A stretch of 64,000 bases of DNA from the NCBI GenBank assembly GCA_050185825.1, contig JBFWZA010000017.1:62001-126000 (forward strand), given 5' to 3'. A program made the translations under genes and the position numbers. Source of the DNA: SZUA-309 sp050185825. GTDB lineage: Bacteria; Pseudomonadota; Gammaproteobacteria; Pseudomonadales; Azotimanducaceae. Below the pieces are notes generated by a model. The model was not told the origin of the DNA. It searched no databases and saw only the letters and a program-made list of their open reading frames with translations. This document shows, piece after piece, positions 51,338-60,154 of this stretch. Position 1 is the stretch's first letter. The number at the start of each line of letters is the position of its first letter.

Positions 51338-51622
51338 TCAGGAAGCGTCTTCCTCCTGTCTGAACGGCTCAGGGACGCGTCGCGGGGAATCGATCCGCAC
51401 GGTCTTCTCGCGGCTGTGCTCACCGCGTTCGATGGTCACCGCCGAGGCGGAGGTGCCGAACTCGGCGGCGAGGAACTTCTTCAGCCGGGCATTGGCCTTG
51501 CCGTCCGTGGGTGCCACAGTGAGGTGCACGACGAGCCGCTCACCCCGGCGTCCGCCCCACCCTTCCCGGCTGGCCCGGGGAATCACGCGCAACAGCAGCC
51601 GGAGTGGGGATTCAGGCGCCAT
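51338..51622 (-). CDS. yggU: DUF167 family protein YggU
   Basis: 94 aa. The DUF167 core is LRVIPRASREGWGG, then VHLTVAPTDGKANARLKKFLAAEFGTSASAVTIERGEHSREKTVRI. Function unknown; it commonly follows yggT. It begins 6 bp after the yggT stop and is followed by metX after 83 bp. Confidence 0.94.
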   Translation of the reverse strand: MAPESPLRLLLRVIPRASREGWGGRRGERLVVHLTVAPTDGKANARLKKFLAAEFGTSASAVTIERGEHSREKTVRIDSPRRVPEPFRQEEDAS

Positions 51623-51628
51623 ACCGGC

Positions 51629-52171
51629 TCAGATGTAGAGCTGCGGCAGCACCCGTTCGATCACGCCGATCAGCAGGAAGACGAGGATCGGTGAGAAATC
51701 CAGGCCGCCCATGGGCGGGATGAGTCGTCGCGCGGGCGCAAGCAGGGGCTCCGTGAGCTGCTGCAGCAGGGTCAGCGCGGGGTGATAGCTGCCCGGTGCT
51801 ATGAAGCTGGCAATGATCATGATGAGGATCCCCCACCAGAACGCCTTGACGATGAAGAGCAGCACGTTGATGCCGCTGTTCACCACCACCTGCACGGCGG
51901 TTCCCGGAAAGCGGCCGGTGATGGCCGCCACCGCGTAGATGAAGATCACCTGCGCGAGCACGGCGGCGACGAAGGCAGCGAGGTCCAGATTCCGGTAGCC
52001 GGGCAGGACCATGCGCATGGGTTTCAGCACCGGATCCGTCACCTTCACGATGCCCTGCGAGATGGGGTTGTAGAAATCCACGCGGCAGGCCTGCAGCAGG
52101 AAGCGGGCAATGAACAGGACGGTGACCGTCTGCAGCAGGAAGGTGGTGACGTAGAACAGTACTTCGGTCAT
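51629..52171 (-). CDS. yggT: YggT family integral membrane protein
   Basis: 180 aa with two YggT repeats, each a pair of hydrophobic helices. The signatures are FYNPISQGIVKVTDPVLKPMRMVLPG in the first half and LLQQLTEPLLAPARRLIPPMGGLDFSPILVFLLI in the second. The family has been linked to osmotic stress, but the mechanism is unknown. It overlaps proC by 4 bp (ATGA). Confidence 0.95.
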   Translation of the reverse strand: MTEVLFYVTTFLLQTVTVLFIARFLLQACRVDFYNPISQGIVKVTDPVLKPMRMVLPGYRNLDLAAFVAAVLAQVIFIYAVAAITGRFPGTAVQVVVNSGINVLLFIVKAFWWGILIMIIASFIAPGSYHPALTLLQQLTEPLLAPARRLIPPMGGLDFSPILVFLLIGVIERVLPQLYI

Positions 52172-52986
52172 GACTGGCCAAACTCCCTGGCGAGCGCCTG
52201 CGCGCGATCCCGGGCCGCATTCAGCGCGCGCCGGATGATGGCCGACGTGTCCGCCGCCTCCAGCGCCGAGACGGCGGCAGCGGTGGTGCCACCCGGCGAG
52301 GTGACGTTGGCCCGGAGCTCGGCCGGTGTGGAGATGCGTTCCCGGGCCATGAGCGCGGCACCATAGGCGGTTTCCAGCGTCAGTACCGTAGCGGTCTCCG
52401 CATCCAGCCCCTGATCGATCCCAGCCTCGATCATCGCTTCCATCAGGAAGAAGAAGTAGGCAGGCCCGCTGCCGGAGACGGCAGTCACCGCATCGAGCTT
52501 GGCCTCCTCGTCGACCCAGAGCGTTCTGCCGGCCGCGGAGAGGATGCGCTCGGCACGGTCGACACCGGCAGGATCCACCGCGTCATTGGCGTAGAGCGCG
52601 GTGACGCCGGCGCCGAGGAGCGCGGGTGTGTTCGGCATGCAGCGGACGACGGGCTGTCCGGGTCGGGACCAGGCGACGATGGCGGCGATGGGCACACCGG
52701 CGGCGATGGACACCAGCAGCTGCTCGGGGCCGATGTCCGGCAGCGCCTTGAGCACGTCTCCCAGCACCTGTGGCTTGACGGCCAGCACGACGGCGTCGGC
52801 GCCGCGGACGGCGATCCGGTTGTCGTCCGTGGTTCTGATGCCGAGCTCAGCGAGCAGCTCACGCTGTGCGGGCATGGGATCGCTGGCCACGATGCGCTCC
52901 GGATCCGTGCCTGCGCCCAGAAGCCCCGTGATCAGGCTTCTGGCCATATTGCCGCCGCCGATGAAGGCGATGGTTTCGCTCGTCAA
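52168..52986 (-). CDS. proC: Pyrroline-5-carboxylate reductase
   Basis: 272 aa, the last step of proline synthesis. The N-terminal Rossmann motif is IAFIGGGNMARSLITGLL (about 6-23); VVLAVKPQVL and VRCMPNTPALLGAGVTALYAN are typical. The substrate-site SGSGPAYFFFLMEAM and the C-terminal NVTSPGGTTAAAV complete the set. It follows yggS by 44 bp on the same strand. Confidence 0.97.
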   Translation of the reverse strand: MTSETIAFIGGGNMARSLITGLLGAGTDPERIVASDPMPAQRELLAELGIRTTDDNRIAVRGADAVVLAVKPQVLGDVLKALPDIGPEQLLVSIAAGVPIAAIVAWSRPGQPVVRCMPNTPALLGAGVTALYANDAVDPAGVDRAERILSAAGRTLWVDEEAKLDAVTAVSGSGPAYFFFLMEAMIEAGIDQGLDAETATVLTLETAYGAALMARERISTPAELRANVTSPGGTTAAAVSALEAADTSAIIRRALNAARDRAQALAREFGQS

Positions 52987-53030
52987 CTGAAGCTCCTCAG
53001 TTCGAATTCATCCTGTGGCGCGGGGGCAGC

Positions 53031-53714
53031 TCAGCCACGCGCACCGAAGATCGCGGTCCCTATCCGGACCATGGTCGCACCGGCACGGATCGCTTCAGCA
53101 TAGTCGCCGCTCATACCCATGGACAGGGTATCCCAGCCGGCCGGTGCGCGGCCGGACAGCGCCTCGAAGCAGTCCCGCAGGCGATTGTAGCCTTCCAGCG
53201 GCGGTGTGCGTGGATCGAGGATCGTCATGAGCCCTCTGGGGGCGAGGCGCTCCAGATCCTCGAGGCGGGTGAGCAGCTCGCCGGCGGCCGTCACCGGCAC
53301 ACCGGCCTTGTTGGGATCGCCGTCCACATTCACCTGCAGGCAGACGTTGAGCGCCGGGCCGTCGGGACGCTGATCGTTCAGCCGGCGTGCCACCTTCTCG
53401 CGACTGACGGTGTGCACCCAGTGAAAGTGCGTCGCCACGTCGCGGGTCTTGTTTGTCTGGAGCGCGCCGATGAAGTGCCAGATGGGCGCTGCGCGGGGGG
53501 AGCCGGCCGCCACCTCGGTGATCTTGGCCACCGCTTCCTGCACGTAATTCTCGCCGAAGTGCACCTGTCCCGCCTCGAGCGCGGCCAGCACTGCGGCCGC
53601 CGGCTTGGTCTTGGAAACGGCGATCAGCGTGATGGCCTCCGGGTCCCGCCCCGCCGCCATGGCGGCTTCCGTGATCCGGGTCCGGACGCTGTCGAGATTT
53701 TCACGGATGCTCAC
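53031..53714 (-). CDS. yggS: PLP homeostasis protein (YggS/PLPBP family)
   Basis: 227 aa. The PLP-binding Lys is in LIAVSKTKPAAAV (about residue 36). FGENYVQEA, WHFIGALQTNK and LSMGMSGDYAEAIRAGATMVRIGTAIFG are the family signatures. It buffers vitamin B6 and has no known catalytic activity. It is the first gene of the minus-strand run to hemW, divergent from pilT. Confidence 0.96.
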   Translation of the reverse strand: MSIRENLDSVRTRITEAAMAAGRDPEAITLIAVSKTKPAAAVLAALEAGQVHFGENYVQEAVAKITEVAAGSPRAAPIWHFIGALQTNKTRDVATHFHWVHTVSREKVARRLNDQRPDGPALNVCLQVNVDGDPNKAGVPVTAAGELLTRLEDLERLAPRGLMTILDPRTPPLEGYNRLRDCFEALSGRAPAGWDTLSMGMSGDYAEAIRAGATMVRIGTAIFGARG

Positions 53715-54029
53715 GATTACGGGTGGCCGTCACGGTGGGGTCGGCTGCCGGAAGCAACGCAAATGGGGTCTGCCAACCGGGTCTCAATTCCGGCAGGGAT
53801 CGGCAAAGAGCGTGGTGAATCAGGCACTTGGAGACTACTATAACTGCGGAAACCGGAATAAGGATCATGGGTCGGAGCATGGCTCGAAGCATCGCTCGAA
53901 GCAGGGCTCGAGAGTTCCGAACCGTGTCCTCCGAAGCGGTCATGGCCGCCTTTCATCAGCGGTCATTCTGCCGCGTACGGTGAGCCATCGCTAGACGACT
54001 AGACAAGGATCGCTGGACAAGGATCGAGA
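53715..54029. other. Intergenic region between yggS and pilT
   Basis: The 315 bp between the two divergent genes hold no convincing gene. A TATAAC (53839-53844) on the plus strand could be a -10 box for pilT but lacks a good -35. Four imperfect 12-bp repeats lie at 53867-53914. Short open frames on the minus strand here look fortuitous, being partly made by the repeats. Confidence 0.6.
53867..53914 (+). repeat. Four imperfect 12-bp tandem repeats upstream of pilT
   Basis: Units begin at 53867, 53879, 53891 and 53903. They read ATGGGTCGGAGC, ATGGCTCGAAGC, ATCGCTCGAAGC and AGGGCTCGAGAG. They lie downstream of the possible -10 at 53839, so they would be in the pilT leader. Function is unknown. 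Confidence 0.7.
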
Positions 54030-55064
54030 ATGGACATTACCGAACTGCTTGCGTTCAGTGCCAAGCAAGGCGCTTCCGACCTGCACCTTTCTGCCGGACT
54101 GCCGCCGATGATCCGTGTGGACGGAGATGTCCGGCGGATCAACCTGCCGCCGCTCGAGCACTCCGAAGTGCACGCGCTGATCTACGAGATCATGAACGAC
54201 AAGCAGCGCAAGGACTACGAAGAGTTCCTGGAGACCGACTTCTCCTTCGAGGTGCCGGGCGTCGCCCGGTTCCGGGTCAACGCGTTCAACCAGAACCGCG
54301 GCGCGGGCGCGGTGTTCAGGACCATTCCCTCCAAGGTGCTCACCATGGAGGATCTGGACCTCGGACAGGTGTTCAAGGACATCTCCATGGTGCCGCGTGG
54401 TCTGGTGCTGGTGACGGGACCCACGGGCTCGGGCAAGAGCACCACGCTGGCCGCCATGGTCGACTTCATCAACGACAACCGCTACGACCACATCCTCACC
54501 ATCGAGGACCCCATCGAGTTCGTGCACGAGTCGAAGAAGTGCCTGGTCAACCAGCGGGAAGTCCACCGCGATACCCACGGATTCAACGAAGCGCTGCGCT
54601 CGGCGCTCAGGGAAGACCCTGACATCATTCTCGTCGGCGAGATGCGCGACCTGGAGACGATCCGTCTGGCGCTCACGGCAGCCGAGACCGGCCACCTGGT
54701 GTTCGGCACGCTGCACACCACCTCCGCGGCCAAGACCATCGACCGGGTCATCGACGTGTTTCCGGCTGAGGAGAAGGACATGGTCCGCTCCATGCTCTCC
54801 GAGTCGCTGCAGGCCGTCATCTCGCAGACGCTGCTCAAGCGCGCAAACGGCGGCCGGGTTGCGGCGCACGAGATCATGATCGGCATCCCGGCCATCCGGA
54901 ACCTGATCCGGGAGGACAAGGTGGCGCAGATGTACTCGTCGATTCAGACCGGCAGCTCGCACGGCATGCAGACCCTCGATCAGTGTCTTCAGGATCTGGT
55001 TGCCAAGCGGGTCGTCACTCGGGAAACCGCCCGCGAGAAGGCCAAGATTCCCGATAATTTTTAG
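54030..55064 (+). CDS. pilT: Type IV pilus retraction ATPase PilT
   Basis: 344 aa, the same size as Pseudomonas PilT. It is a cytoplasmic hexameric motor that depolymerises pili for twitching. Walker A is GPTGSGKST (130-138), the Asp box is around EDPIEFVH, Walker B is DIILVGEMRD (198-207), and the His box is GHLVFGTLHT. The retraction-linked AIRNLIRE motif is in the C-terminal domain. pilU follows after 48 bp. Confidence 0.98.
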   Translation: MDITELLAFSAKQGASDLHLSAGLPPMIRVDGDVRRINLPPLEHSEVHALIYEIMNDKQRKDYEEFLETDFSFEVPGVARFRVNAFNQNRGAGAVFRTIPSKVLTMEDLDLGQVFKDISMVPRGLVLVTGPTGSGKSTTLAAMVDFINDNRYDHILTIEDPIEFVHESKKCLVNQREVHRDTHGFNEALRSALREDPDIILVGEMRDLETIRLALTAAETGHLVFGTLHTTSAAKTIDRVIDVFPAEEKDMVRSMLSESLQAVISQTLLKRANGGRVAAHEIMIGIPAIRNLIREDKVAQMYSSIQTGSSHGMQTLDQCLQDLVAKRVVTRETAREKAKIPDNF

Positions 55065-55112
55065 GCGTTCGTCGCCCGCTGGCCTTAAAGGAAGTACCCA
55101 ACAGAGGTTCAT

Positions 55113-56255
55113 ATGGAATTCGACAAGCTGCTCCGTCTGGTGGTCGAGAAAGGCGCATCGGACCTGTTCATCACCGCGGGCAAACCGCCCATGCTGAAGA
55201 TCAACGGCAAGCTCTTTGCCGCGGGCAAGTCGAGCCTCTCCCCGGAGCAGTCACGGGACACCGTGATCGGGGTGATGAACAAGGATCAGCAGGAAGAATT
55301 CCTGAAGCACCACGAGTGCAACTTCGCCATCAACACCCGCGGGCTCGGCCGTTTCCGGGTCAGCGCTTTTCAGCAGCGCAACCTGGTGGGCATGGTGCTG
55401 CGGCGAATCGAGGTGAACATCCCGCTCTGTTCCGACCTCGGGCTCCCGCCCATCATCGAGGAGCTGGCGATGACAAAGCGGGGCCTCATCATCTTCGTGG
55501 GTGCGACGGGCACGGGTAAGTCCACGTCGCTCGCCGCCATGATCGGCCACCGCAACGAGCACTCCTCCGGGCACATCATCAGCATCGAGGACCCGATCGA
55601 GTTCATCCACCAGCACAAGGGATGCATCATCACCCAGCGGGAAGTGGGTGTGGACACGGAGAGCTTCGAGGTGGCACTCAAGAATACGCTGCGGCAGGCG
55701 CCCGACGTGATCATGATCGGCGAGGTGCGCACCCGTGAGACTATGGAGCACGCGGTCGCTTTCGCGGAAACCGGTCACCTGTGTCTGTGCACGCTGCACG
55801 CCAACAACGCCAACCAGGCGCTGGACCGGATCATCCACTTCTTCCCGAGCGACCGGCATGACCAGGTCTGGATGGACCTGTCGTTGAACCTCCGCGCGAT
55901 GGTGGCACAGCAGCTGGTTCAGACCGTGGACGGGCAGGGTAGGCGCGCGGCCATCGAGGTGCTGATCAATACGCCGCTGGTCAGCGACCACATCCGCAAG
56001 GGGGACGTGCACCTGCTGAAGGAGCTCATGGGTAAGTCCACAGAGCAGGGCATGCAGACCTTCGACCAGGCGCTCTACAAGCTCTACGCGGAGCAGGAGA
56101 TCACCTACGAAACGGCGCTCGCCCACGCGGACTCGCCGAACGATCTGCGCCTCATGATCAAGCTGGGCGCGGACGCCTCCCCGGATCCCATGTCGACCAC
56201 GGACAAGCTCTCCCTCGAGGAGGACGAGCCGAGCGCCTTCACCTATCGTCGTTGA
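55113..56255 (+). CDS. pilU: PilT-like retraction ATPase PilU
   Basis: 380 aa. This PilT paralogue assists PilT in retraction under load. Walker A is GATGTGKSTS, Walker B DVIMIGEVRT, and HLCLCTLHANNANQAL is the His box. The C-terminus has the longer acidic tail of PilU (SLEEDEPSAF). Its last 17 bases overlap the convergent ruvX gene. The pyrimidine genes that separate them in Pseudomonas are absent. Confidence 0.97.
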   Translation: MEFDKLLRLVVEKGASDLFITAGKPPMLKINGKLFAAGKSSLSPEQSRDTVIGVMNKDQQEEFLKHHECNFAINTRGLGRFRVSAFQQRNLVGMVLRRIEVNIPLCSDLGLPPIIEELAMTKRGLIIFVGATGTGKSTSLAAMIGHRNEHSSGHIISIEDPIEFIHQHKGCIITQREVGVDTESFEVALKNTLRQAPDVIMIGEVRTRETMEHAVAFAETGHLCLCTLHANNANQALDRIIHFFPSDRHDQVWMDLSLNLRAMVAQQLVQTVDGQGRRAAIEVLINTPLVSDHIRKGDVHLLKELMGKSTEQGMQTFDQALYKLYAEQEITYETALAHADSPNDLRLMIKLGADASPDPMSTTDKLSLEEDEPSAFTYRR

Positions 56256-56637
56256 GCCAGGTCTCGGCGATCAGGGCGGCGGCCATCCCGTGGCTGCCGC
56301 CGGGGCCGGCGGCCTGCCTGCTCGCATAACTCGTCAGCCGCTCGTCCACCAGCGTCACCTCGATGCCGGAGCGCTCGGCGAGCCGGCTGGCGAATTGCCT
56401 CGCCCGTGCGGACATCTCGCTTTCCGTGTCGTCCATGTTGAGCGGCAGGCCCACCAGGAGCCGGTGTGGACGCCATTCGCTGACAAGTCGGTCAACGGCT
56501 TTCCAGTCCGGTTTGCCGTCGGTCGCGGAGATCGTGTCGAGCGGGGATGCGGTGCGGGTGACCGTCTGGCCGACGGCCACGCCGATGTTCTTCAGCCCGA
56601 AGTCGAACGCCAGCACGCAGCCGGCCGGAGCAGGCAT
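56239..56637 (-). CDS. ruvX: RuvX/YqgF family putative Holliday junction resolvase / rRNA maturation nuclease
   Basis: 132 aa from ATG at 56637. RNase H-like fold: LAFDFGLKNIGVAVGQ carries the first catalytic Asp; LVGLPLNMDDTESEMS and VTLVDERLTSYASRQ follow. The family processes the 5' end of 16S rRNA in E. coli and has been proposed to cut Holliday junctions. It overlaps yqgE by 1 bp (TGATG) and pilU, tail to tail, by 17 bp. Confidence 0.94.
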   Translation of the reverse strand: MPAPAGCVLAFDFGLKNIGVAVGQTVTRTASPLDTISATDGKPDWKAVDRLVSEWRPHRLLVGLPLNMDDTESEMSARARQFASRLAERSGIEVTLVDERLTSYASRQAAGPGGSHGMAAALIAETWLNDDR

Positions 56638-57215
56638 CAGGCGTGCCCGGGCTGGGAGGAGATCAGCGTGAAGTCGATGCCGAGGCTGGCGGCTGCCCGC
56701 TGGATGCGGTCCTCGAACGGCGTGCGAAAGATGATTTCCCGCGCAAGCGTGCCTGCGGTATCCGCCGGAGTGGTGAGCCACGCGTTCTCAGCCAGCTCGA
56801 CTTCCAGCTGTCCGCCATCCCAACCGGCGTATCCCAGCGCCACCAGGTAGTCGGCCGGGCCTTCCTGCCTGGCGATGGCCTGCAGCACCTCCCGGGCGGA
56901 GCTCAGCATCAGGCCGTTGCCGAGCGCAAGAGAGCCGTCGAACCGATCGTCCTCCGTGTGCAGGATGAACCCCCGATCTCCGCCCACCGGACCGCCCTCC
57001 ATGACGACGCGGTCGAGCGGCGTGGCACCCTTGTCGATCCCCAGCTGCGCCATGAGCTCGATCAGGGTGACGGGCGAGGGACGGTTGACGATGATGCCCA
57101 TCGCTCCGTCCTCGTTGTGCTCGCAGACGTAGGTGAGGGTGTCGCCGAAGTAGCCGCCGGCCAGACCCGGCATGGCCAGGAGAAACTGGTTTTTCAGGCA
57201 GAGCTCAGCTGTCAA
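56637..57215 (-). CDS. yqgE: YqgE/AlgH family protein (DUF179)
   Basis: 192 aa. Family stretches are LKNQFLLAMPGLAGGYFGDTLTYVCEHNEDGAMGIIVNRP, VMEGGPVGGDRGFILH and YLVALGYAGWDGGQLEVEL. In Pseudomonas the homologue AlgH is linked to alginate regulation; the biochemical role is unclear. The start overlaps the tonB-like gene by 11 bp. Confidence 0.96.
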   Translation of the reverse strand: MTAELCLKNQFLLAMPGLAGGYFGDTLTYVCEHNEDGAMGIIVNRPSPVTLIELMAQLGIDKGATPLDRVVMEGGPVGGDRGFILHTEDDRFDGSLALGNGLMLSSAREVLQAIARQEGPADYLVALGYAGWDGGQLEVELAENAWLTTPADTAGTLAREIIFRTPFEDRIQRAAASLGIDFTLISSQPGHA

Positions 57216-58050
57216 GCGAGGCTCCGGATCGGGAGAACTTCCAGGTGCGGATGATTTCCAGCTGATCGTACTTCTTGCGCATCTCCACGGGAAAATCCTG
57301 GAAGGGTGAAGCGATGCGGACGATTCGCAGCGCCGCTTCGTCCAGGCTCCGGTGTCCGGACGACTCGAGGATCCGGATGTCCTTGAGCTTGCCGTCCCAG
57401 TTGATGATCACCAGCATGCGCAGGTTGCCGTAGAGATCCCCGGGCGGATAGTTGGCGTTGCCGATCCGTTCCACCTTCTGCCGCCACATGTTGAGGTAGG
57501 CGGCCTCGTCGGCGGTCTTGGTGGAGACGCTGGTCAGGCGCTTGACTCGCGGGGCCTTGGCCAGCGCCTGCCGCTCCTGGGCGATTCGCGCTTCAAGGCT
57601 CGCGATCTCCTTCGCCAGCACCTCGTAGTTCTGGGTCATGGGGGTGAGCACGGGCTCCGTCAGCGTCTCGTCCCGCACCGGTGCCGCATCGTCGGGATTG
57701 ACGAGCGAGGTCAAGAGCTCCCGCTTCTCCAGGCGCTGCGCCTCCTGGGCGGCCAGGGACTCGGCTGCCACTTCCTGGAAGATGTTGTCCTGGAAGTCCG
57801 CTTCCGTGTCGGTGGTCATCTCCATCAGCTCGGCCTCGGTGCCGCTGCCCTGCTGGTTGGCCTGCGCGGCGAACTCCGCGTCCTCGGGCTCGTCCGGATC
57901 GCTGAACTGGGCGAGGGTGATCTCGATGGACGGGCTGTCCTGCACGTCGAGCGCGGAGGTGAAGCCCACCCCCAGAATCAGCGCCGCATGCAGCGATGCG
58001 GCCAGGAACAGGGTGAAGCTGAGTCGGTCTCTCGGGGTGATGGCAGCCAT
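57205..58050 (-). CDS. TonB-like energy transducer
   Basis: 281 aa. It has one N-terminal membrane helix (about 12-33), an acidic and Gln/Glu-rich periplasmic spacer with a coiled-coil stretch (about 140-165), and a C-terminal TonB fold (LRMLVIINWDGKLKDIRILESSGHRSLDEAALRIVR). It lacks the Pro-Glu/Pro-Lys spacer of E. coli TonB. The position between yqgE and gshB beside pilG is that of Pseudomonas tonB3, which is needed for normal twitching, so it may be its equivalent. No exbB/exbD are nearby. Confidence 0.88.
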   Translation of the reverse strand: MAAITPRDRLSFTLFLAASLHAALILGVGFTSALDVQDSPSIEITLAQFSDPDEPEDAEFAAQANQQGSGTEAELMEMTTDTEADFQDNIFQEVAAESLAAQEAQRLEKRELLTSLVNPDDAAPVRDETLTEPVLTPMTQNYEVLAKEIASLEARIAQERQALAKAPRVKRLTSVSTKTADEAAYLNMWRQKVERIGNANYPPGDLYGNLRMLVIINWDGKLKDIRILESSGHRSLDEAALRIVRIASPFQDFPVEMRKKYDQLEIIRTWKFSRSGASLDS

Positions 58051-59066
58051 CAGCGCGGCCTTTCGGTGACTCCCAGTCGGGTCTGCACGGTATCCATGAG
58101 CTTACCGGCGATGTCGAGAGAAAACTGTGCATCCAGTTCGCGAATGCAGGTCGGGCAGGTGACGTTGACCTCGGTGAGGTAGTCACCGATGACGTCGATA
58201 CCCACGAACAGCAGGCCACGTCGCTTCAGCTCCGGGCCGACGGTGGCGGCGATGAGCCGGTCCCGGTCGGTGAGCTCCCGGCCCTCGCCGGTGCCACCGG
58301 CGGCCAGGTTCCCCCGGGCCTCTCCCGCCATTGGGACCCGGGCCAGGGCGTAGGGCACCGGCTCGCCGTCGATCAGCAGGATGCGTTTGTCGCCGTTCGC
58401 GATCTCGGGCAAGTACAGCTGGCCCATGATCTGGCGCCGGCCGAAGTCGGTGAGGGTCTCCAGGACCACGCCCAGGTTGGCGTCGCCGTCCATGATTCGG
58501 AAAACCGAGGCCCCGCCCATTCCGTCCAGCGGTTTGAACACCACGTTGTGGTGCTGCTTCTGGAACGCGCGCAGCACATCCTGACGGCGGCTGACGACCA
58601 GCGGCGGGCAGACGTCGGTGAACTGGGTGGCGAAGACCTTCTCGTTGCAGTCCCGGAGCGCCCCCGGCCGATTGACCACCAGCACCCCGGATGCCTCCGC
58701 CCGCTCGAGCAGGTAGGTGGCATAGACGTACTCGAGGTTGAACGGTGGGTCCTTGCGCATCATGATGATGTCGAGATCCGCCAGCGGAGTGAGTACTTCC
58801 TCACCTTGCTCGTACCATCCGCCCTTCTTGAAGCGTTCCACTGGGGCGTGTGTCGCCAGGGCGGTCAGGAAGTCGTCGGCGAGCTTGAGGCGGCGGAGGA
58901 AGCCCTTCGCCGTGCCTTCGTGGAGGATCAGATCGCCGATGCCGAGCCAGCACACGTCCCAGCCGCGTTCCTGGGCGGCACGGATCATGGCGAGGGTGGA
59001 GTCCTTCTTCAGGTTCAGCCCGTCGATGGGGTCCATGACGAAGGCGATTGTTGGCGTGTGGGTCAC
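58050..59066 (-). CDS. gshB: Glutathione synthetase
   Basis: 338 aa ATP-grasp enzyme joining gamma-Glu-Cys and glycine. The N-terminal IAFVMDPIDGLNLKKDSTLAMIRAAQ, the substrate part MRKDPPFNLEYVYATYLLERAE, the ATP-grasp NVVFKPLDGMGGASVFRI, and the C-terminal GIDVIGDYLTEVNVTCPTC are all present. About 20 residues longer than E. coli GshB at the C-terminus. It overlaps the tonB-like start by 1 bp (TGATG). It is divergent from pilG. Confidence 0.97.
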   Translation of the reverse strand: MTHTPTIAFVMDPIDGLNLKKDSTLAMIRAAQERGWDVCWLGIGDLILHEGTAKGFLRRLKLADDFLTALATHAPVERFKKGGWYEQGEEVLTPLADLDIIMMRKDPPFNLEYVYATYLLERAEASGVLVVNRPGALRDCNEKVFATQFTDVCPPLVVSRRQDVLRAFQKQHHNVVFKPLDGMGGASVFRIMDGDANLGVVLETLTDFGRRQIMGQLYLPEIANGDKRILLIDGEPVPYALARVPMAGEARGNLAAGGTGEGRELTDRDRLIAATVGPELKRRGLLFVGIDVIGDYLTEVNVTCPTCIRELDAQFSLDIAGKLMDTVQTRLGVTERPR

Positions 59067-59387
59067 TGTTTTCGGCCAGATTTTGGGTTGAAATGTCCGG
59101 GTGCGGGTGGCCCGCGCCGGGCGTTTCCGGGCCGCTAGTTTACGGTATGGGTACCGCGCGGCAACAAAAATGAGACGGAATTCCCTTTCCTATCCGGTGC
59201 TTATGGATCACATCTCGTCAGTCGTGATACAACCCTGCGCAAGGACGAATGGCCTCGAAACGCCGCTGCGCCGGGACTCTCGAGCACCGGGCGGAATTTT
59301 CGACGACAGCTCACGCCTCGCCCCGGCCCGACAGGGCCTGAGGGTGGCAGCAATGGACGGTAGGACCGGGTAACAAGGGACCAGGCG
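59067..59387. other. Intergenic region between gshB and pilG
   Basis: 321 bp between divergent operons. It must hold the promoters of gshB-ruvX (minus) and pilGHIJL (plus). I found no promoter with both boxes at a good distance on either strand, and no gene or repeat. Confidence 0.5.
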
Positions 59388-59771
59388 ATGGAAGAAGAGG
59401 AACTGCAGGGCATCAAGGTCCTGGTGATCGACGACAGCAAGACCATTCGTCGAAGCGCCGAGAACCTCCTGAGCAAGGAAGGGTGCAGCGTGATCACCGC
59501 GACGGACGGCTTCGACGCCCTGGCCAAGATTGCCGACACCCGGCCCGAGATCATCTTCGTGGACATCATGATGCCGCGTCTGGACGGCTATCAGACCTGC
59601 GCGCTCATCAAGCAGAACTCCGAGTTCAAGACGACGCCGGTGGTCATGCTCTCCAGCAAGGACGGCCTTTTCGACAAGGCCAAGGGACGGATCGTCGGAT
59701 CGGACCAGTACATCACCAAGCCCTTCTCCAAGGAGGAACTGCTTGGGACGATCCGGACGCTGGTGCAATAA
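59388..59771 (+). CDS. pilG: Twitching motility response regulator PilG
   Basis: 127 aa, a single receiver domain. The phospho-acceptor Asp is in IIFVDIMMPRLDGYQ (about residue 59), with the acidic pair in VIDDSKTIR, Thr/Ser in VMLSSKD and Lys in ITKPFSKEEL. PilG is phosphorylated by PilL/ChpA and drives pilus extension signalling, partly through cAMP in Pseudomonas. pilH follows after 15 bp. Confidence 0.96.
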   Translation: MEEEELQGIKVLVIDDSKTIRRSAENLLSKEGCSVITATDGFDALAKIADTRPEIIFVDIMMPRLDGYQTCALIKQNSEFKTTPVVMLSSKDGLFDKAKGRIVGSDQYITKPFSKEELLGTIRTLVQ

Positions 59772-59786
59772 GAGGACGCACGGGCG

Positions 59787-60152
59787 ATGGCTAGAATTCT
59801 CGTAGTTGACGACTCTCCGACGGAAACGCATCAGTTCGTCAACGCTCTGTCCAAGAACGGACATCAGGTGCTCACGGCAGCCAGCGGCAGCGACGGCATC
59901 AGCATCGCCGCGGAAGAGCTGCCTGACGTGATCCTCATGGACGTGGTCATGCCGGGCATCAACGGCTTCCAGGCCACACGCCAGCTCACCCGCAGCGAGT
60001 CCACGGCGCACATCCCGGTCATCATCATCTCCAGCAAGAGCCAGGATGCGGATCGTGTCTGGGGTGAGCGGCAGGGCGCCTGCGGCTACCTCACGAAACC
60101 GGTGGACGATCGGACGCTGATCGAAACCGTCAACGACGTGTTGAGCGCCTGA
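59787..60152 (+). CDS. pilH: Twitching motility response regulator PilH
   Basis: 121 aa single receiver domain. Asp in VILMDVVMPGINGFQATRQL is the phosphorylation site; VDDSPTETHQFV, IIISSKSQDADRVWGERQGACGYLTKP complete it, the latter being typical of PilH. It counteracts or drains phosphate from PilG in Pseudomonas. pilI starts 2 bp after its stop. Confidence 0.96.
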   Translation: MARILVVDDSPTETHQFVNALSKNGHQVLTAASGSDGISIAAEELPDVILMDVVMPGINGFQATRQLTRSESTAHIPVIIISSKSQDADRVWGERQGACGYLTKPVDDRTLIETVNDVLSA

Positions 60153-60154
60153 TC

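Noticed and set aside
53701..53943. Short minus-strand open frame with an LRAM repeat.
   Set aside because: Its repeated residues come from the 12-bp DNA repeat; it has no ribosome-binding site and overlaps the yggS start.
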